Position numbers and translations under genes: made by a program
Source of the DNA: Nephrocerus scutellatus
Taxonomy: Eukaryota; Arthropoda; Insecta; Diptera; Pipunculidae
Direction of reading: 5' to 3'
Length of the DNA stretch: 64,000 nucleotides
Assembly (NCBI GenBank): GCA_947095585.1
Contig: OX352763.1
Span: forward strand, 46,591,481 to 46,655,480
Shown: positions 1-11,826 of the stretch, piece by piece
How positions within the stretch are numbered: position 1 is the stretch's first letter
Layout of the letters: every line of letters begins with the position of its first letter
The notes under the pieces: model-generated
Told to the model about the DNA's origin: nothing
Database searches by the model: none
The model's input: only the letters and a program-made list of their open reading frames with translations

Positions 1-313
1 CTTCCGGAACTCATCTCGATATTTGGAATCATTTGCAATACGTCTGCTGCCTCGCTGTTCTTCCGCACCCCATCCATTGTGCTGTATAGCAGCTCCAAAG
101 TATGGACTTAGAAATTTTCTTAATCTGGAGCTGTGTTTTGCTTAGATGCTGGGTATGACATTGCCCATAACGCAAGTCCAACTCTTGCAAGATTCTTCCG
201 GAACTCATCTCGATATTTGGAATCATTTGCAATACGTCTGCTGCCTCGCTGTTCTTCCGCACCCCATCCATTGTGCTGTATAGCAGCTCCAAAGTATGGA
301 CTTAGAAATTTTC
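1..313. repeat. Exact 119-bp duplication, period 194 bp
   Basis: Bases 1-119 and 195-313 read identically inside the decayed gag relic. The left copy touches the window edge, so the duplicated unit may be longer. Confidence 0.85.
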
Positions 314-1215
314 AAAAGCCGTATCGCCATCAAAAGTAGGTGGCTTCAAAATTTCTTTCTGGTTACCAGAAGATTCTGGAATGACTCTGGGACTGCTTTG
401 TTGAGTTTTTTCGCTGACGAACTGAGTACTGGATAGTGGTACTCAGTTCATCAGGGAAAACCGGTTCTCAAACCCTTTAATGATTGCTTCCAGACCACTC
501 ACTTCTTCATGAATTCCGTTTATCTTACTTTTAAGCGATTTTTGAATTCCACTCATTTCACCATTTAGGTCCAGCTTCTGATATGGTTGATCGAATTTGG
601 AATTTAATTCCTGCTTTAGTTCTCGGCTTTTTTTCTGCGATTGTTAAATTTGAACAGCAAACTTATCGGCCAATTTGGAATTTAACTGTTGATTACTTTG
701 GTCGAATACTTTCTTCAGCTTTTCGCTTTACTGTTCCAAATTGTCACTAATTTTAAAATTCAATTCTTGCTTCTGCTGGTCCAATTTCTCGTTTAGTTTG
801 GAACTCAATTCTAGATTCATCTGTTTATTTTCCTGACTCAGTTGCTGCGATTGTTCACGTTGCCGGTCCAGCTTGCTGTTCATTTGCTCATTTTACTGCT
901 TCATTTAAGAATTCAAATCTTTTCTTAACTCTTGACTCTGTTCACTACGCTGGTCAAATTTACTGTTAATTTGTTGTATTAGGGCATTAAACATTGCTTC
1001 CATGTTTGACACTTCTTTATTTTCCGAAGTAGACGGTTTTCGTTCCACTAACTCTGTCTTAAATTGAAAACACTCCTTACTTACTTACTGCTTTTCCCCT
1101 TTAACGACTTGTTGCAGTCGGAGAAATAACTCTTGCTTAATTCCCGCAGTGCTTAGGCCTCACTTTTTTTAAGCTCCTGGGAACTATAGGATATAATGTT
1201 CGCTGTACTTTCCAT
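1..1215 (-). pseudogene. Decayed gag of a Ty3/gypsy-like retrotransposon
   Basis: The - strand from an ATG at 1213-1215 carries the same gag as the element at 38170-39727. Both start with Met-Glu-Ser, continue with a long Gln/Lys-rich coiled-coil-like stretch, and share the segment MSSGRIL-ELDLRYGQ (here about 30-210). This copy is full of stops and frameshifts and has no usable ORF longer than about 90 codons. Bases 1-119 are repeated exactly at 195-313, a recent internal tandem duplication or an assembly artefact. Gag would package element RNA into virus-like particles; this copy cannot. The rest of the element lies to the left of the window. Confidence 0.75.
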
Positions 1216-1322
1216 TTTATTATTTACTGTTTATCGATTTGTAAAATTTCACTTAATTTATTTACTATCTCAAGGCTAGGAAAATCACCAATTAATTTAT
1301 TTATTTTCCAACCAGTTGCAAA

Positions 1323-1340
1323 ATCCCACTTCTGACACCA
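1323..1340 (-). other. Primer-binding site, tRNA-Leu type
   Basis: On the - strand, two bases inside the LTR end, the sequence reads TGGTGTCAGAAGTGGGAT. This is an 18-nt match to the complement of a tRNA-Leu 3' end including CCA. It marks the junction between the 5' LTR (1343 upward) and the gag leader. The tRNA identity is from general knowledge of animal tRNA-Leu 3' ends. Confidence 0.7.
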
Positions 1341-1442
1341 ATTGTTATGAAATTAAGGCTTTTGAGTTCGTAAAGGATTTTGCAAATAAAACCCAAAACC
1401 CGTTTATTAATAAATAAAAAACAACTTTATTAAACAAGCAGT

Positions 1443-1941
1443 AAAAAAAACAACCCATAAAAATTAAAATTTTTCTTATAAATTCTCTAATCGGGTATAC
1501 ACACACACACACACACTGCGTGCTCGTTTTGTGGCAAAATCATCCACGAAGTAACGCAGCGGCAGCGAACAGCGGTGCTCACAAAGCACAGAGCTCAGAC
1601 TTTGCCGTGATCTGATGCGATATAGCGATATTTAAAAATTGTATATTGGGGTCCCCAAGGGGCCGATCGCTCCAAATTTTTACAAAAAGTGTTTTCCATC
1701 GAAGACACACATGTGTAAAAAATTTAAAGAAAATCGGGTAAATTTTGTAAAATATTTGTATGGGAGCCCCCCGACCCCGCGGCCCGAGGGACCTCAAATT
1801 TTAATAGAAAGTGTTGTCTTAGGAGATATACATGTGTGCAATAAATTTCAATAAAATCGGGCTGTAGGAAGTGGGTTAAAAATTTATCACAAGATTTGGC
1901 CAGCCAGCCACGGGCAAGTGAAATTAATATAGAGAATTTAA
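1443..1941 (+). mobile_element. Helentron-like repeat copy A
   Basis: This copy begins with an A-run and the motif AACAACCCATAAAAATT, followed by AAATTCTCTAATC, and ends with TTAATATAGAGAATTTAA. AAATTCTCTA near the left end and TAGAGAATTT at the right end are subterminal inverted repeats. CA microsatellite (CACACACA) lies near the left end and a CAGCCAGCC stretch precedes the right end. It has no coding capacity and sits inside the gypsy LTR. Confidence 0.7.
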
Positions 1942-2136
1942 TAACAAAAGTTCAACAATACTTGTATTTCATTACTATTCCTTTAGCTGGAAGCTCTTCA
2001 ATTGCTCTGGTTGAATTCCACAGAAGAACTGAACTGGTGGTTTAAAACGCCGTGCTATTTATACTCATTAAAAAGTTTCCAGAAACTTCCATTCCATCCA
2101 TCGAGAAAATAGACCTATATAGAAATATCGAGAAAA

Positions 2137-2350
2137 GTATTTTTCACGGTGTCCCTTCACTCGCGAATGGGTGACAAACGTTGCGAGAGTAATAACTTGT
2201 CACGGAAAGCTTCTCAATTCGCCGTTCGGAGCCGGCCTTAAATTGCACGTCCCTTCATTTGTGTCGAAAAATATAAATGCGCAACACAAATGGTCGCGAG
2301 AAGCTAGGCCTTGGACCGCAATGGTCTGTCGCTCCAAATATTATTATTAT
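2137..2350 (+). mobile_element. Truncated SINE body with ATT tail
   Basis: The sequence from CACGGTGTCCC through CTTCTCAATTCGCCGTT matches the body of the tRNA-derived SINE at 11920-12155, read in the opposite orientation. The tRNA-like head is missing here and the copy ends in an (ATT)n run at about 2335-2350. It interrupts the gypsy LTR. Confidence 0.7.
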
Positions 2351-2849
2351 ACTCATATGTTATGAGTCATATTCTAAAAATATACTACATGAAAAACATG
2401 TGCAATCATGTACCTACCCACAAACCGGACAAACCGATTTGACTACTATTTTGAATAGTACATAATGATTTAAACTCATATTCCGTTAATCATTGAAATA
2501 ATCTAATTAATCTTACAGCCTAAACGTATGCAATTCTAATTATTGCCTATTTTTGGACGAGTATGTACATTGGCGGTCAGTCATCAGCAGAAATAGGGGG
2601 AATAATACAGAATGCTCTAGAATTGCATGTGGCCGTAACTATCTCTGACTGGTGGAAGTGCGATCAAACCTCCACGTGGTGGCCGCTGGTAATTTTCCTC
2701 CAATGTAGGAAAAGATGAATGATCGGGATCGTCCCTTCAAAGTAAGGTTAGCGCGAGGCCAATAACCTCGCCTGTAAAAAAAATTATTATTACGGAACCC
2801 AAAATCAGCCTCGGATACACTGATGAACGACGACGACCACGGCAACGAA

Positions 2850-3854
2850 AACGGCTAAACGATTTAGGAATTTTCTCATGGAACGTACGCTTGCGTACGT
2901 ATAGAGCTCGAGCTGCACAGCAGCTAGCCGATACCCTGTCCAAATATAATGCTGACTTAACAGATGCGGTGGACAGGGAATGGTGTCTTACAAAAATCAG
3001 GATATGACATTTATTACAGCTGTCATGCAAGACATCATGTGCTCGGGGTGGGGTTTCTAGTCAGCAAAAGAATGAAACCCACCGTTATCGGCTTTAATGC
3101 AGTAAATGAACGGCTATGCACCCTTCGCGTGTGGGGCAAATTTAAAAACATAAGCCTCATAAACGTTCACGCACCTACAGAGGATTCCCTAGATGATGAA
3201 AAAGAAGAATTCTTTGAATCAGTCGAACGGGAACTCCATCCCTGCCCTCAGTATGATGTAAAAATCATTCTGGGGGATATGAATGCTAAAATAGGTAGGG
3301 AGCCAGTATTCAGGCAGTACATTGGCACCCATAGCTTACACGAGAACATTAATGACAATGGACATCGAGTCATAGAGATGGCAGCAAGCAAAAATTTGGT
3401 CGTTGAGAGTACAAGGTTTGCGCGTCAAAATATCCACAAAGCCACCTGGGTATCTCCCGATGGAGCCACTCGCAACCAGATAGACCACGTGTTGATAGAC
3501 CGCCGCCATAACCCGAACCTGATGACGGTACGAACGTACCGAGGTGCCAACGTCGACTCGGACCACTATCTTGTTAGTATGGTGCACCGAACGCGGATTG
3601 CATCATCACGGAAGACTGCATCCGCAAATCAGATTCGAGTCAACACGGCTGCCCTTCGCAATGCAGAGACCATAAGCAACTACGGTCAAGCGTTAGGACT
3701 CGCCCTAAATGCAGGGAGAGTAAGTCCTGGGGCTGAGATGTCGGGCGTAGAAGAGAAATGGACACGTCTTAAGAATACTGTCATTAGTACTGCTGACTCC
3801 ATCTTAGGCAGTAGTCGTAGAGATCGAAACGACTGGTTCGATGACGAATGTTAG
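2850..3854 (+). pseudogene. RTE LINE endonuclease region
   Basis: The frame reads an apurinic/apyrimidinic endonuclease-like domain. It starts near FSWNVR (about 2868), passes INVHAPTED (about 3160-3180) and ILGDMNAKIG (about 3270), and reaches the catalytic-type motif VDSDHYLV (about 3552). This enzyme nicks the target DNA to start reverse transcription. The open part from 2964 is 296 codons, similar to proteins often misannotated as craniofacial-development-protein-2-like. It stops with TAG at 3852-3854, where intact relatives read on into the RT, so this copy is broken. Confidence 0.85.
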
Positions 3855-5767
3855 CTAGCGACTGAACGTAAGAATGTTGCGTACCGAGCAATGCAACAAT
3901 CTCATAGAACGCGGGCACGCGAAGATGAATATAAAGAGCTCAGAATATATGGAAAAACAGTTCACCGGCGAAAGAAGCAGCCTGGGAGAAGAACCTCGTC
4001 CGTGAACTGGAACAGTACAGAGAGCAAGGACCGCACCAGGCGCGGAAGTTCTACTAAAGAGTCCGCGGTATGATGCAATATACACCGCGTTGCACATACT
4101 GCAAGGACAAAGAGGGTAATCTGATCGCCGATCTTAAAGGCATCTTAGAGCGATGGTAAGAGCACTTTCATGAGTTGCTAAATGGCCAGCTAACTGAAGA
4201 ATTGGAGGCTCCACCAATGACCGAAGATCATACTATGCAGCCGCCACCAAGCATAGTCGAAGTTAGCAGAGCGATAAATCGGCTCAAAAATAATAAGGCC
4301 CCGGGATCTGACGGGATCCCAGTGGAACTGAAAAAAATAGGAGGCCCCACATTACACCAAGCAATTCATGAAATAATAGTGCAAGTATGGGAAGAAGAAG
4401 TTATGCCAGAAGACTGGTGAAGAGGCATCCTGTGCCCCATACATAAGAAGGGAGATATCACAAAATGCAGCAATTATCGCGGTATAACGTTGTTGAGTAC
4501 CGCGTATAAGATTTTCTCCTTTATCCTTCAAGACAGGATAGCCCCATACGCTAAAGTCATCATTGGTCCATACCAGTGTGGCTTCATCCCAGGCAAATCA
4601 ACAACTGATCAGATTTACACCCTAAGGCAGGTGATGGAAAAATTTCTAGAGTTTCAAAACTCACTACACCATCTTTTTATAGACTTTAAAGCCGCCTTTG
4701 ATAGCATAGCCAGAGTAGAACTTTATAAAGCCATGAGAGATTTCGGCATCCCAAATAAACTGGCACGACGATGTAGGTTGACCATGACCAATGTTATAAG
4801 CCAAGTAATAATATCCGGATCACTATCAAGCCCATTCAACATCTTTAACGGGCTCCGACAAGGGGATGGACTGGCCTGCGTCCTCTTCAACCTGGCGTTG
4901 TAGAAAGTGATCCGAGACTCTGACGTAACGGCGAGAGGAACAATCCTCTATAAGTCCATTCAGATACTGGCTTACGCAGACGATATTGACATCGTTGGTA
5001 GAAACCAAAGAGCTGTACAGGAAGCTTTCATCCAGATAGAGCAGGCGGCACGAAATCTGGGGCTGCACATAAATGAGAGCAAAACAAAGTACATGGTGGC
5101 CACGTCTGCGAGTAGAAGATCCAACATTGGTCCCTCAATTCAGATAGTGAAGCGCGAATTTGAAGTAGTGCAATCCTTAAACTATCTCGGGTCAACTATA
5201 GCAGCCGATAACAGCAAGGAACCAGAAATACGCGCACGGTTGCTTAAAGCTAACAAAGTCTACTATAGCCTGTCAAGACTCTTTAAATCCAGGAACTTCC
5301 AAGCATCCAAGCTGCTGATATATAAGACAATGGTCATACCAGTACTTACATATGGATCCGAGACTTGGGTGCTTAGCAAAAAGCATTCTGACCTCTTAGC
5401 CGCGTTCGAGAGAAAAGTCTTGCAGAGAATTGTTGGCCCCGTATGTGAGGAAGGACGATTCCGGAGACTCTATAATGATGAGATCTACGAGCGTTACCGC
5501 GATGTCGACATCGTGAAGAAAATTAAGCTCGGTAGGCTCCGGTGGGCAGGACACCTAGCTCGCATGAGCGAAGAGGATCCTGCTCGGAAAGTCCTTTGCG
5601 GTAGGATTTATGGAACACGACAGCGAGGCCGGCCAAGCCTACGCTGGAAGGATGGCGTAGACCAGGACGCCCAGAGTTTAGGAATGCCAAACTGGATGAT
5701 ATCGGCTCGAAATCGGGACCGGTGGAGAGACTTTTTGCGGGAGGCCAGGACCGGACCCCGGTTGTAG
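3855..5767 (+). pseudogene. RTE LINE reverse transcriptase region
   Basis: The reading continues in pieces: NNKAPGSDGIP (about 4290), IDFKAAFDSI (RT motif A, about 4680), LRQGDGLACVLFN (about 4850) and LAYADDIDIVG (motif C with intact catalytic Asp pair, about 4970). A C-terminal LRWAGHLARM segment (about 5540) and a stop at 5765-5767 follow. Stops at about 4157, 4418 and 4901, plus frameshifts between about 3890 and 4175, break it into ORFs at 4175-4420, 4490-4903 and 4907-5767. The copy is inactive but only moderately decayed. Confidence 0.85.
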
Positions 5768-5831
5768 AGCCAAATATGATGATGATGTACATTGCGATTT
5801 ATCTTGGGACTTGTTTTTCATTATCTGCGCT

Positions 5832-6345
5832 TGTTTGGTTTATTTCTTTGCGTGGATGGGATGATTAGATAAGATGATGATGAGGACTGCAAAGTGTTTC
5901 AATTGCCTGAGAAATTGCACGTGTGATGTTGAATGCACGTGTGATGTTGAATGCACGTTCTAAAGCGACATCAATGAGTTATTCGATGTAAATTTTTAAT
6001 CATTCCAGCGATTGATTGAAGATATTATGGAAATAAATTCACATTCATTAGTTATGCGTTTTCACAATTTTGTAAGAATAAAATTGTGTTCTCGCATCTC
6101 GGTATGTGGTAATTTAACGCAAATGAAAAACTTTACACCGGTAGATCGAATTAATAAGTGTATTTTATAAATTTAAATTTATAACCAAATGGAATTTACA
6201 AATTCTACAAAAGGAGGACACGTCTATATTGCGTGGCAAATAAAATTAAAGAGAGGTGAGTTGACATTTCGATTTGATTGATTTTCAACTTTGATGGATA
6301 CACAACAAAAACTTATGATGGATACATAATTGGGCTTGTCAAACA
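5832..6345 (-). repeat. BEL/Pao 3' LTR
   Basis: This LTR, 514 bp, aligns along its length with 11366-11826 (461 bp) but carries extra segments, for example a doubled GTGTGATGTTGAATGCAC at about 5921-5955. The LTR divergence implies an old insertion. Confidence 0.85.
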
Positions 6346-6367
6346 TATTACTCCCCCCCCTCCCTTT
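6346..6367 (-). other. BEL/Pao polypurine tract
   Basis: On the - strand a run of G and A (GGGAGGGGGGGGAGTAA) lies next to the start of the 3' LTR. It would prime plus-strand DNA synthesis. Confidence 0.75.
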
Positions 6368-6374
6368 AGGAATT

Positions 6375-8040
6375 TCATTTCTTAATGATTAATCGTACAA
6401 ATTTTGTTACAGGACGTTTTATTTCGTTTCGAGATGTCTTCAGTGTTACCACCCTTGTAATGCCGTCACTTCCTGGATGAAATGTTGTGATTCTGCCACG
6501 CATCCACTGACTTGGATGCAGATTATCTTCTCGGATCAGTACCAGATCATCAATTGCAAATTCGCATGTTGTCATTTTCCATTTGTTGTAGACTCGTAAG
6601 GTAATCGCGATGCCATTGCTTCCAAAACCCTTGGAGTCTTTGCTGAATATTTTGCCATCTGGATAATTTGTGCAATAGCACATCGTCTAGATCTGGTTCT
6701 GGAACAGCTGTCATCGACGTTCCAATCAGGAAATGCGCAGGAGTGAGGACTTCTAAGTGAGCTGGATCGTCGTTTATTTTACAGAGAGGCTTGGAGTTAA
6801 GTAGCGATTCAACTTGAATTACTAGTGTGGTCACCTCTTCAAATGTAAGGTTGGTGTTGGCTTCCCTTTTTAAGTGATACTTGAAGGATTTTACTGACGC
6901 CTCCCATAGGCCACAAAGGTGCGGTGAACGTGGAGGAATAAAATTGAAGTGATGCCTTTCTGTAATAGAAACTCAGAGATTAAAAAACTAGTTGACTGGT
7001 TTATGATCTGATGTTGTTTTAACTGCTGTAATTCTCTATTTGCACCCACGAAATTTGGCCCATTGTCACACCATATCTGTTCAGGAACACCGCGTAGAGC
7101 CACGAAGCGTTTTAAGGCAGCCAGCTGTACAGCTTTAACAGCTAGGTAGACGAATACCGCAACATATGCTTTTTCCAGAGGGGAATTTTTTCGTTTGCTA
7201 TTTTTAATTTAAAAGGGTCCGGCGTAATCCAATCCAACTTTGAAACTGGACGACTTTGAGTGTATCTTTCTGATGGTAAGTCAGTCATTTTTTGTTCAGA
7301 CTTATGGGAGCGATAACGGATACAAATTGTACATGATTTTATGCAATGTTTAATCATATACCGTGTTCCAATTATCCAGTATTTGTTCCGCACAATACTC
7401 AACGTTAGTGTGTTACCTGCATGCATATTGATAATGTGAACTTAACGGATTATCAATTGACAAACTGTATGATTTTTGGTAATATGACTGGGTGTTTGGC
7501 CGCATATGATATAGATGATTTTCTTAATCGCCCACCTACTCGCAATCAACAAATGGGTTAAGTGACGAGAGTGGGCTTTTCACAGGTAATGGCTGATTCT
7601 TGCTTAGAATCGTAAGTTCATAATTAAATGCTGATTTTTGAACATTACGAAGAAGTATTGCTTCTGCTTCATTCATTTCTGTTGGAGTTATTGATTTGGT
7701 TTTGTTTTGCAAATTATTTAGTTCCTTTTTCAATCCAAATCTCAATACATAGAACATGATTTTTTGTATTCTAGACCTAGATGAAAATTTGTTTATTAAA
7801 TTTAAATCTATGTTATCTTCATGGGTCATTGCTGTAAACACATTTGTATATTTTGACCTTTCCTCGGTTATAATGCCATCGGTAAATTCTGCGGCTGAGG
7901 TTGATTTTGGACAACTTTGTTCTTTGTCGTGTAACCAATAGGGGCCATGCCACCAAAGTTGTGACAATGCCTTTGGTTTTAATCCCCTGGATATGACATC
8001 AGGGGCATTATACTACGATTCAACATGACACCATTTATTA
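6375..8040 (-). pseudogene. BEL/Pao integrase and pol C-terminus
   Basis: Pieces on the - strand include a zinc-binding HHCC-like segment (IKSCTICIRYR, about 7330), an integrase core fragment (IWCDNGPNFVGANREL, about 7030-7080), TPAHFLIG (about 6740) and the BEL C-terminal domain with WMRGRITTFHPGSDGI (about 6460). These correspond to the integrase that inserts the cDNA and to the conserved tail downstream of it. At least four frame changes and several stops separate the pieces. Confidence 0.8.
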
Positions 8041-9208
8041 CGTGGAATAGATTCAAGGATCATTGCTGTTCGATTACCTATGAAACTCTTCCATCTTCGA
8101 GGAACATCAGATAGCCAATGCAAGGCTATCATTGAGCAATACAAATACCTCTATGCATGCAAATACCTCTAGGTGTTTGTATTCTAGAGACTGAATACAA
8201 TAATTCACTGCGTTGCACAAGAGTACTGCCCCACAGAGTTCGAGCCTTGGAAGTGATATTTGTTTTAATGGCACAACCTTACTTTTAGCGTGAACAATAT
8301 TTACGGTTACTTCATCAATATCATTGACAGCTCGCAAGTAATTAACACAACCGTAAAAGCGGCTTCAGACGCATTACAAAAAGCATGTAGTTGAATGCAT
8401 TTTGGTTTAACGAATGTTGTCAATCTTCGTGTAATTTGTATTGATTCAAATTCTGGCATTAAGAAATACAGATCTTGCCACGCGTTTATTATCGCATCAG
8501 GTAAACTCGCATCCCACTCATGTTTTTGCAACCACATTTTCTGTAACAAGATTTTGTGTAATATAATTTTTGGTGCAAGCCAACCTAACGGATCGTATAC
8601 TTTAGAGGCGATTGACAAGATTTTCCGCTTTGTCCAGCATAGCGTTTTAATACACGCATCATCCTCAATTAACTTGGGAATGTTCTGAAGCTCTTGAGGT
8701 GCAAAAGGAATTTTCAAATTCTTGTGCGTTTGATTTCCATTTTCGCAAATAGAACCCGCTTTTACTCAAGATCTCACTTAAGTGTTCTTTAAGTACTACA
8801 GCCTCATTAACATTGTCACAGCCGGTCAGCAAGTCCTCGATGTAGAATTCGTTATTAATAATATGCGTAACGTCTGGATATAGTTAATAAAACGGTTCTA
8901 TCGATTTTTTAAGCGATTTAACTGCAAGGTGCGGTGCACAAGCTGTGCCATATGTTACGTTTTCAAAAGTTTAAGACGATAGTTGAAAGATCTGTTTGCA
9001 ATTTTGGACCGATAAGAAGAAAATCATTTAGCGACTTTTGTGTGCTGGTCTTGCAAGAACCATCAAACACGACTCGCAGCTTAGTGGTGCTGCTATTGCT
9101 TTTGAAGACAGCGTGATGTGGTAAAAAATATTTTTTATCATCTTGTAGCGGAATTTCGTCCCAGGGTATAAACGTCATATGGCCCAATGCAATATATTCA
9201 TTGAACAA
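8041..9208 (-). pseudogene. BEL/Pao reverse transcriptase/RNase H
   Basis: The - strand shows LRVVFDGSCKTS (about 9070), the catalytic region FYIEDLLTGCDN (about 8850), VYDPLGWLAP (about 8600) and the RNase H-side segment KPKCIQLHAFCNASEAAF (about 8390). The catalytic box reads YIED where BEL elements normally have YVDD, so the first Asp is replaced by Glu. Frame breaks and stops occur throughout. Confidence 0.8.
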
Positions 9209-10145
9209 TGCCTGTAGGCGTCGATATGCTGATATGCAACTTGAAATGAACTGCCTAGTTCCGGCCTTGGCTCCTTAAATGGCAGTCTCACAATAAATTT
9301 GCCGCTCTGATCTCGTATTGTCGTTTGGTTGTAATACTCTTCACATGTATTGACTGGCAATTCTGCATGATACGAAACTTCCTCGATCTCCCAGAATTTC
9401 TTCAACAGTTGTTGAATATCATCTATTGTATACATTTTTGGTTCGGTTTTTACATGTAAGCTTATGTTGGATGGCTTAACAGTCAATGTTCCAGTAATTA
9501 ACCAGCCAAATTTAGATGAGATTAATTTTGGGAGCCCTTCCACTACGCGTTGTTCTTGATTTAGTATTTCGAAAAATATGTCAGCCCCTAGCAGGACATC
9601 GATCTTATTCGGTTTGTAAAACTCTGGGTCCGCTAAGGTTAACGCCGAAGTTACGTTGTTTAATTTAATTGGTTTAGTTGGTAATAAACTTGTAATGTTT
9701 CTTATGATATAAGCCGTGACATTTAATGCATAGTGCTTGTCTATACGAGAGGAGATGGTCATATCGATTTTCCCCTCTGTTTTACCAGCCGATGTACATG
9801 CTAGCCTGTGAATAGATATGGAAGGTTGGCTTCGCTTTAGGGCTAGGCGTTGAGCACAGTATTCGGTGACAAACGACGTTTGCGATCCGGAATCTGATAG
9901 TGCTCGGAATGACTGGAGTTCTCCGGTATGTAATTTAATATGTATAATGGCAGTTGGTAGTACCGTGTGTGGCGATGAATACAGTGTATGTATAACTTGT
10001 GCATTTGGTTGAGTATTAAACAAATATGATGGTTGAACAAGGCGAGGTTTTGATAAGGAGGTCCAGGATTAACGCTATCGACTATTGGTTTGTCAATGCA
10101 AGGTTCACTCCATGGCGCATGATGTCTTGTCACTTCCGGAATCAC
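9175..10145 (-). pseudogene. BEL/Pao protease region
   Basis: A 282-codon open stretch (9175-10023) contains RALSDSGSQTSFV (about 9885), the aspartic protease active-site region. The family usually has D-S-G there, and that is present. Further along are DVLLGADIFFEIL and a GKFIVRLPFKEP linker leading to the RT. The protease would cut the polyprotein. The upstream join to gag needs frame changes near 10030-10145. Confidence 0.8.
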
Positions 10146-11275
10146 AATAGTGATTGCGATTCATCGTGACCAGAATGTAGTAGAGTATGGTGACGTATCG
10201 TACAAATCATGCATGTGGACTTGCTGAAACATTTTGCAGTTATGTGACTCATTTTTAAGCAGTTTCGACATAAATCATAGTCGTTTACCAGTTTGAGTCT
10301 CAAATCTACTGATTGATTTTTAAAGGCTAGACATATTAATAATGGATGCTGCTGCTTACAAGCTAAGCAATTGAAATTTTTGTTAGGAATAGCAGTTAAA
10401 AAAGATTTCGCAGTAGGTTTTAAGGACTGCCTTTTAGTTGTTGCGTCGCAAATTTCCAGAGCATCACACCTTTGGTTTAAAAGACTTGCGAAGGTAGGAA
10501 AATTTGTACCGACTGAATGATTTGCCCACATTTGTTCGACTCATTGTGAATTTTGTTCAACAATATGTGAATAAGCCATGGGTTGCGAGCTTCTGCTTGT
10601 TGTCCTATTGAGCGAAGTCTACGTATTACCTCGTCAGCTGCTTCTCAAATGCAACGTAGTTCCTTGGTGTTAGCTTGCACACATGGTTTCTGATCAAAAA
10701 AAGTCAGCGATGTCACAATGGGATTCATTTTGTTGCAGCGACTACATAATTTGTCCCATGCTTCTGCATAATTGTTTTCGGTGATGGTAAGATGCCGTAT
10801 AAGAGCAGCAGCTTCACCAGTTAATAGCCCTTTTAGTATTTGCAATTTGTGTTCATCACTGATATTTTGATTGCTATGAATCGCGGTTTTAAATAAGTCA
10901 TGGAATCATGCCCAATATTTATAATCACCTGAGAATTGTTCAATCTGAATTTTTGGTAGACGTACTTGTTGTGATGTATTCACGCCTTCATAAAATGTCT
11001 TGTTGGTCGATAAACTGTTCTAGGGTGGTATTTAAACCATGTGCGTCATTGTACGCGCCTTGTAATAATTGAGATCTACCTGATCGGTTGGAGTATACGT
11101 GGGAAATTCAAATAATTCCACCTCATGGTCATTGAACGTTCGATACCTAACCTCTTAAAGCTTGTGGCGAGTTTTAATGCCTTCGAGGTTAGTTTCTGCC
11201 GTAATCTGTTCGGCAAATCGCGGAATGTGAATTATTTGATTATGAGCCCATTCGCGCAATCGCTCTAATCTCTCC
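10142..11275 (-). pseudogene. BEL/Pao gag region
   Basis: A start codon at 11273-11275 opens a gag that can be followed with breaks. It includes LKGLLTGEAAALIRHLTIT (about 10820) and two Cys-rich knuckle-like units: NCLACKQQHPLLIC (about 10350) and CRNCLKMSHITAKC (about 10240), with CMICTIRHHTLLH after them. Gag forms the particle and binds RNA. The ORF is interrupted between about 10530 and 11100. Confidence 0.75.
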
Positions 11276-11365
11276 ATTATAATGCAAATATTTCAAAAGA
11301 ATAAAAAGAACGATAAATTTTACTTATCTGTGGTTGTGGGAAATTCCCGGGTTTCGGCAACAAAA

Positions 11366-11826
11366 TGTTTGGTTTATTTCTTTGTGTGAATAGAATGATT
11401 AAATGAGATAATGATGACGACTGCGAAGTGTTTCAATTGCCTGAGAAATTGCACGTGTGATGTTGAATGCACGTTCTAAAGCGACATCAATGAGTTATTC
11501 GATGTAAATGTTTAATCATTCCAGCGATTGATTCAAGATGTTATGGAATGAATTCACATTCATTAGTTATGCGTTTTCACAATTCTCTGTATGTGCAATA
11601 TGAGAAATATTGAATTTAACGTAAATGAAAAACTTTACACCGGTAGATTGAATTAATAAGTGTACTTTATAAATTTAAATTTAATAAATTCTACAAAACA
11701 AGTCTATATTGCGTGGCAAATAAAATTAAAGAGAGGTGAGTTGACATTTCGATTTGATTGATTTTCAACTTTTGATGGATACACAACAAAAAATTATGAT
11801 GGATACACAATTAGGTTTGTCAAACA
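11366..11826 (-). repeat. BEL/Pao 5' LTR
   Basis: This 461-bp repeat starts TGTTTGG on the + strand and ends CAAACA, pairing with 5832-6345. Immediately outside it on the - strand is a likely primer-binding site (TTGCCGAAACCCGGGAA, 11343-11362); I do not assign its tRNA. Confidence 0.85.

Larger units (their letters stand above)
2573..5784 (+). mobile_element. Near full-length RTE-clade LINE
   Basis: The 3.2-kb unit has an AP endonuclease followed by a reverse transcriptase and ends in a short ATG-type microsatellite tail (TGATGATGATG). The 10-bp sequence ATGTACATTG occurs at 2563-2572 and again at 5785-5794, a target-site duplication (it may share a base or two with the tail). Length, domain order and tail fit RTE elements, whose full length is about 3.2-3.3 kb. 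It lies inside the gypsy LTR. Confidence 0.85.
5832..11826 (-). mobile_element. BEL/Pao LTR retrotransposon, decayed
   Basis: Two long terminal repeats frame a - strand gag-pol with BEL/Pao signatures. LTR ends are TGTTTG..CAAACA. Flanking 5-mers are GCGCT (5827-5831) and GCGAT (11827-11831), an imperfect target duplication. Gene order on the - strand is gag, protease, RT, RNase H, integrase, as expected for this superfamily. Many stops and frameshifts show it is dead. It is inserted in the gypsy LTR near its TTCGTAACA end. Confidence 0.85.

Noticed and set aside
2964..3854. A 296-codon protein resembling craniofacial-development-protein-2-like gene models
   Set aside because: It is the endonuclease of an RTE LINE with a target duplication, not a host gene.
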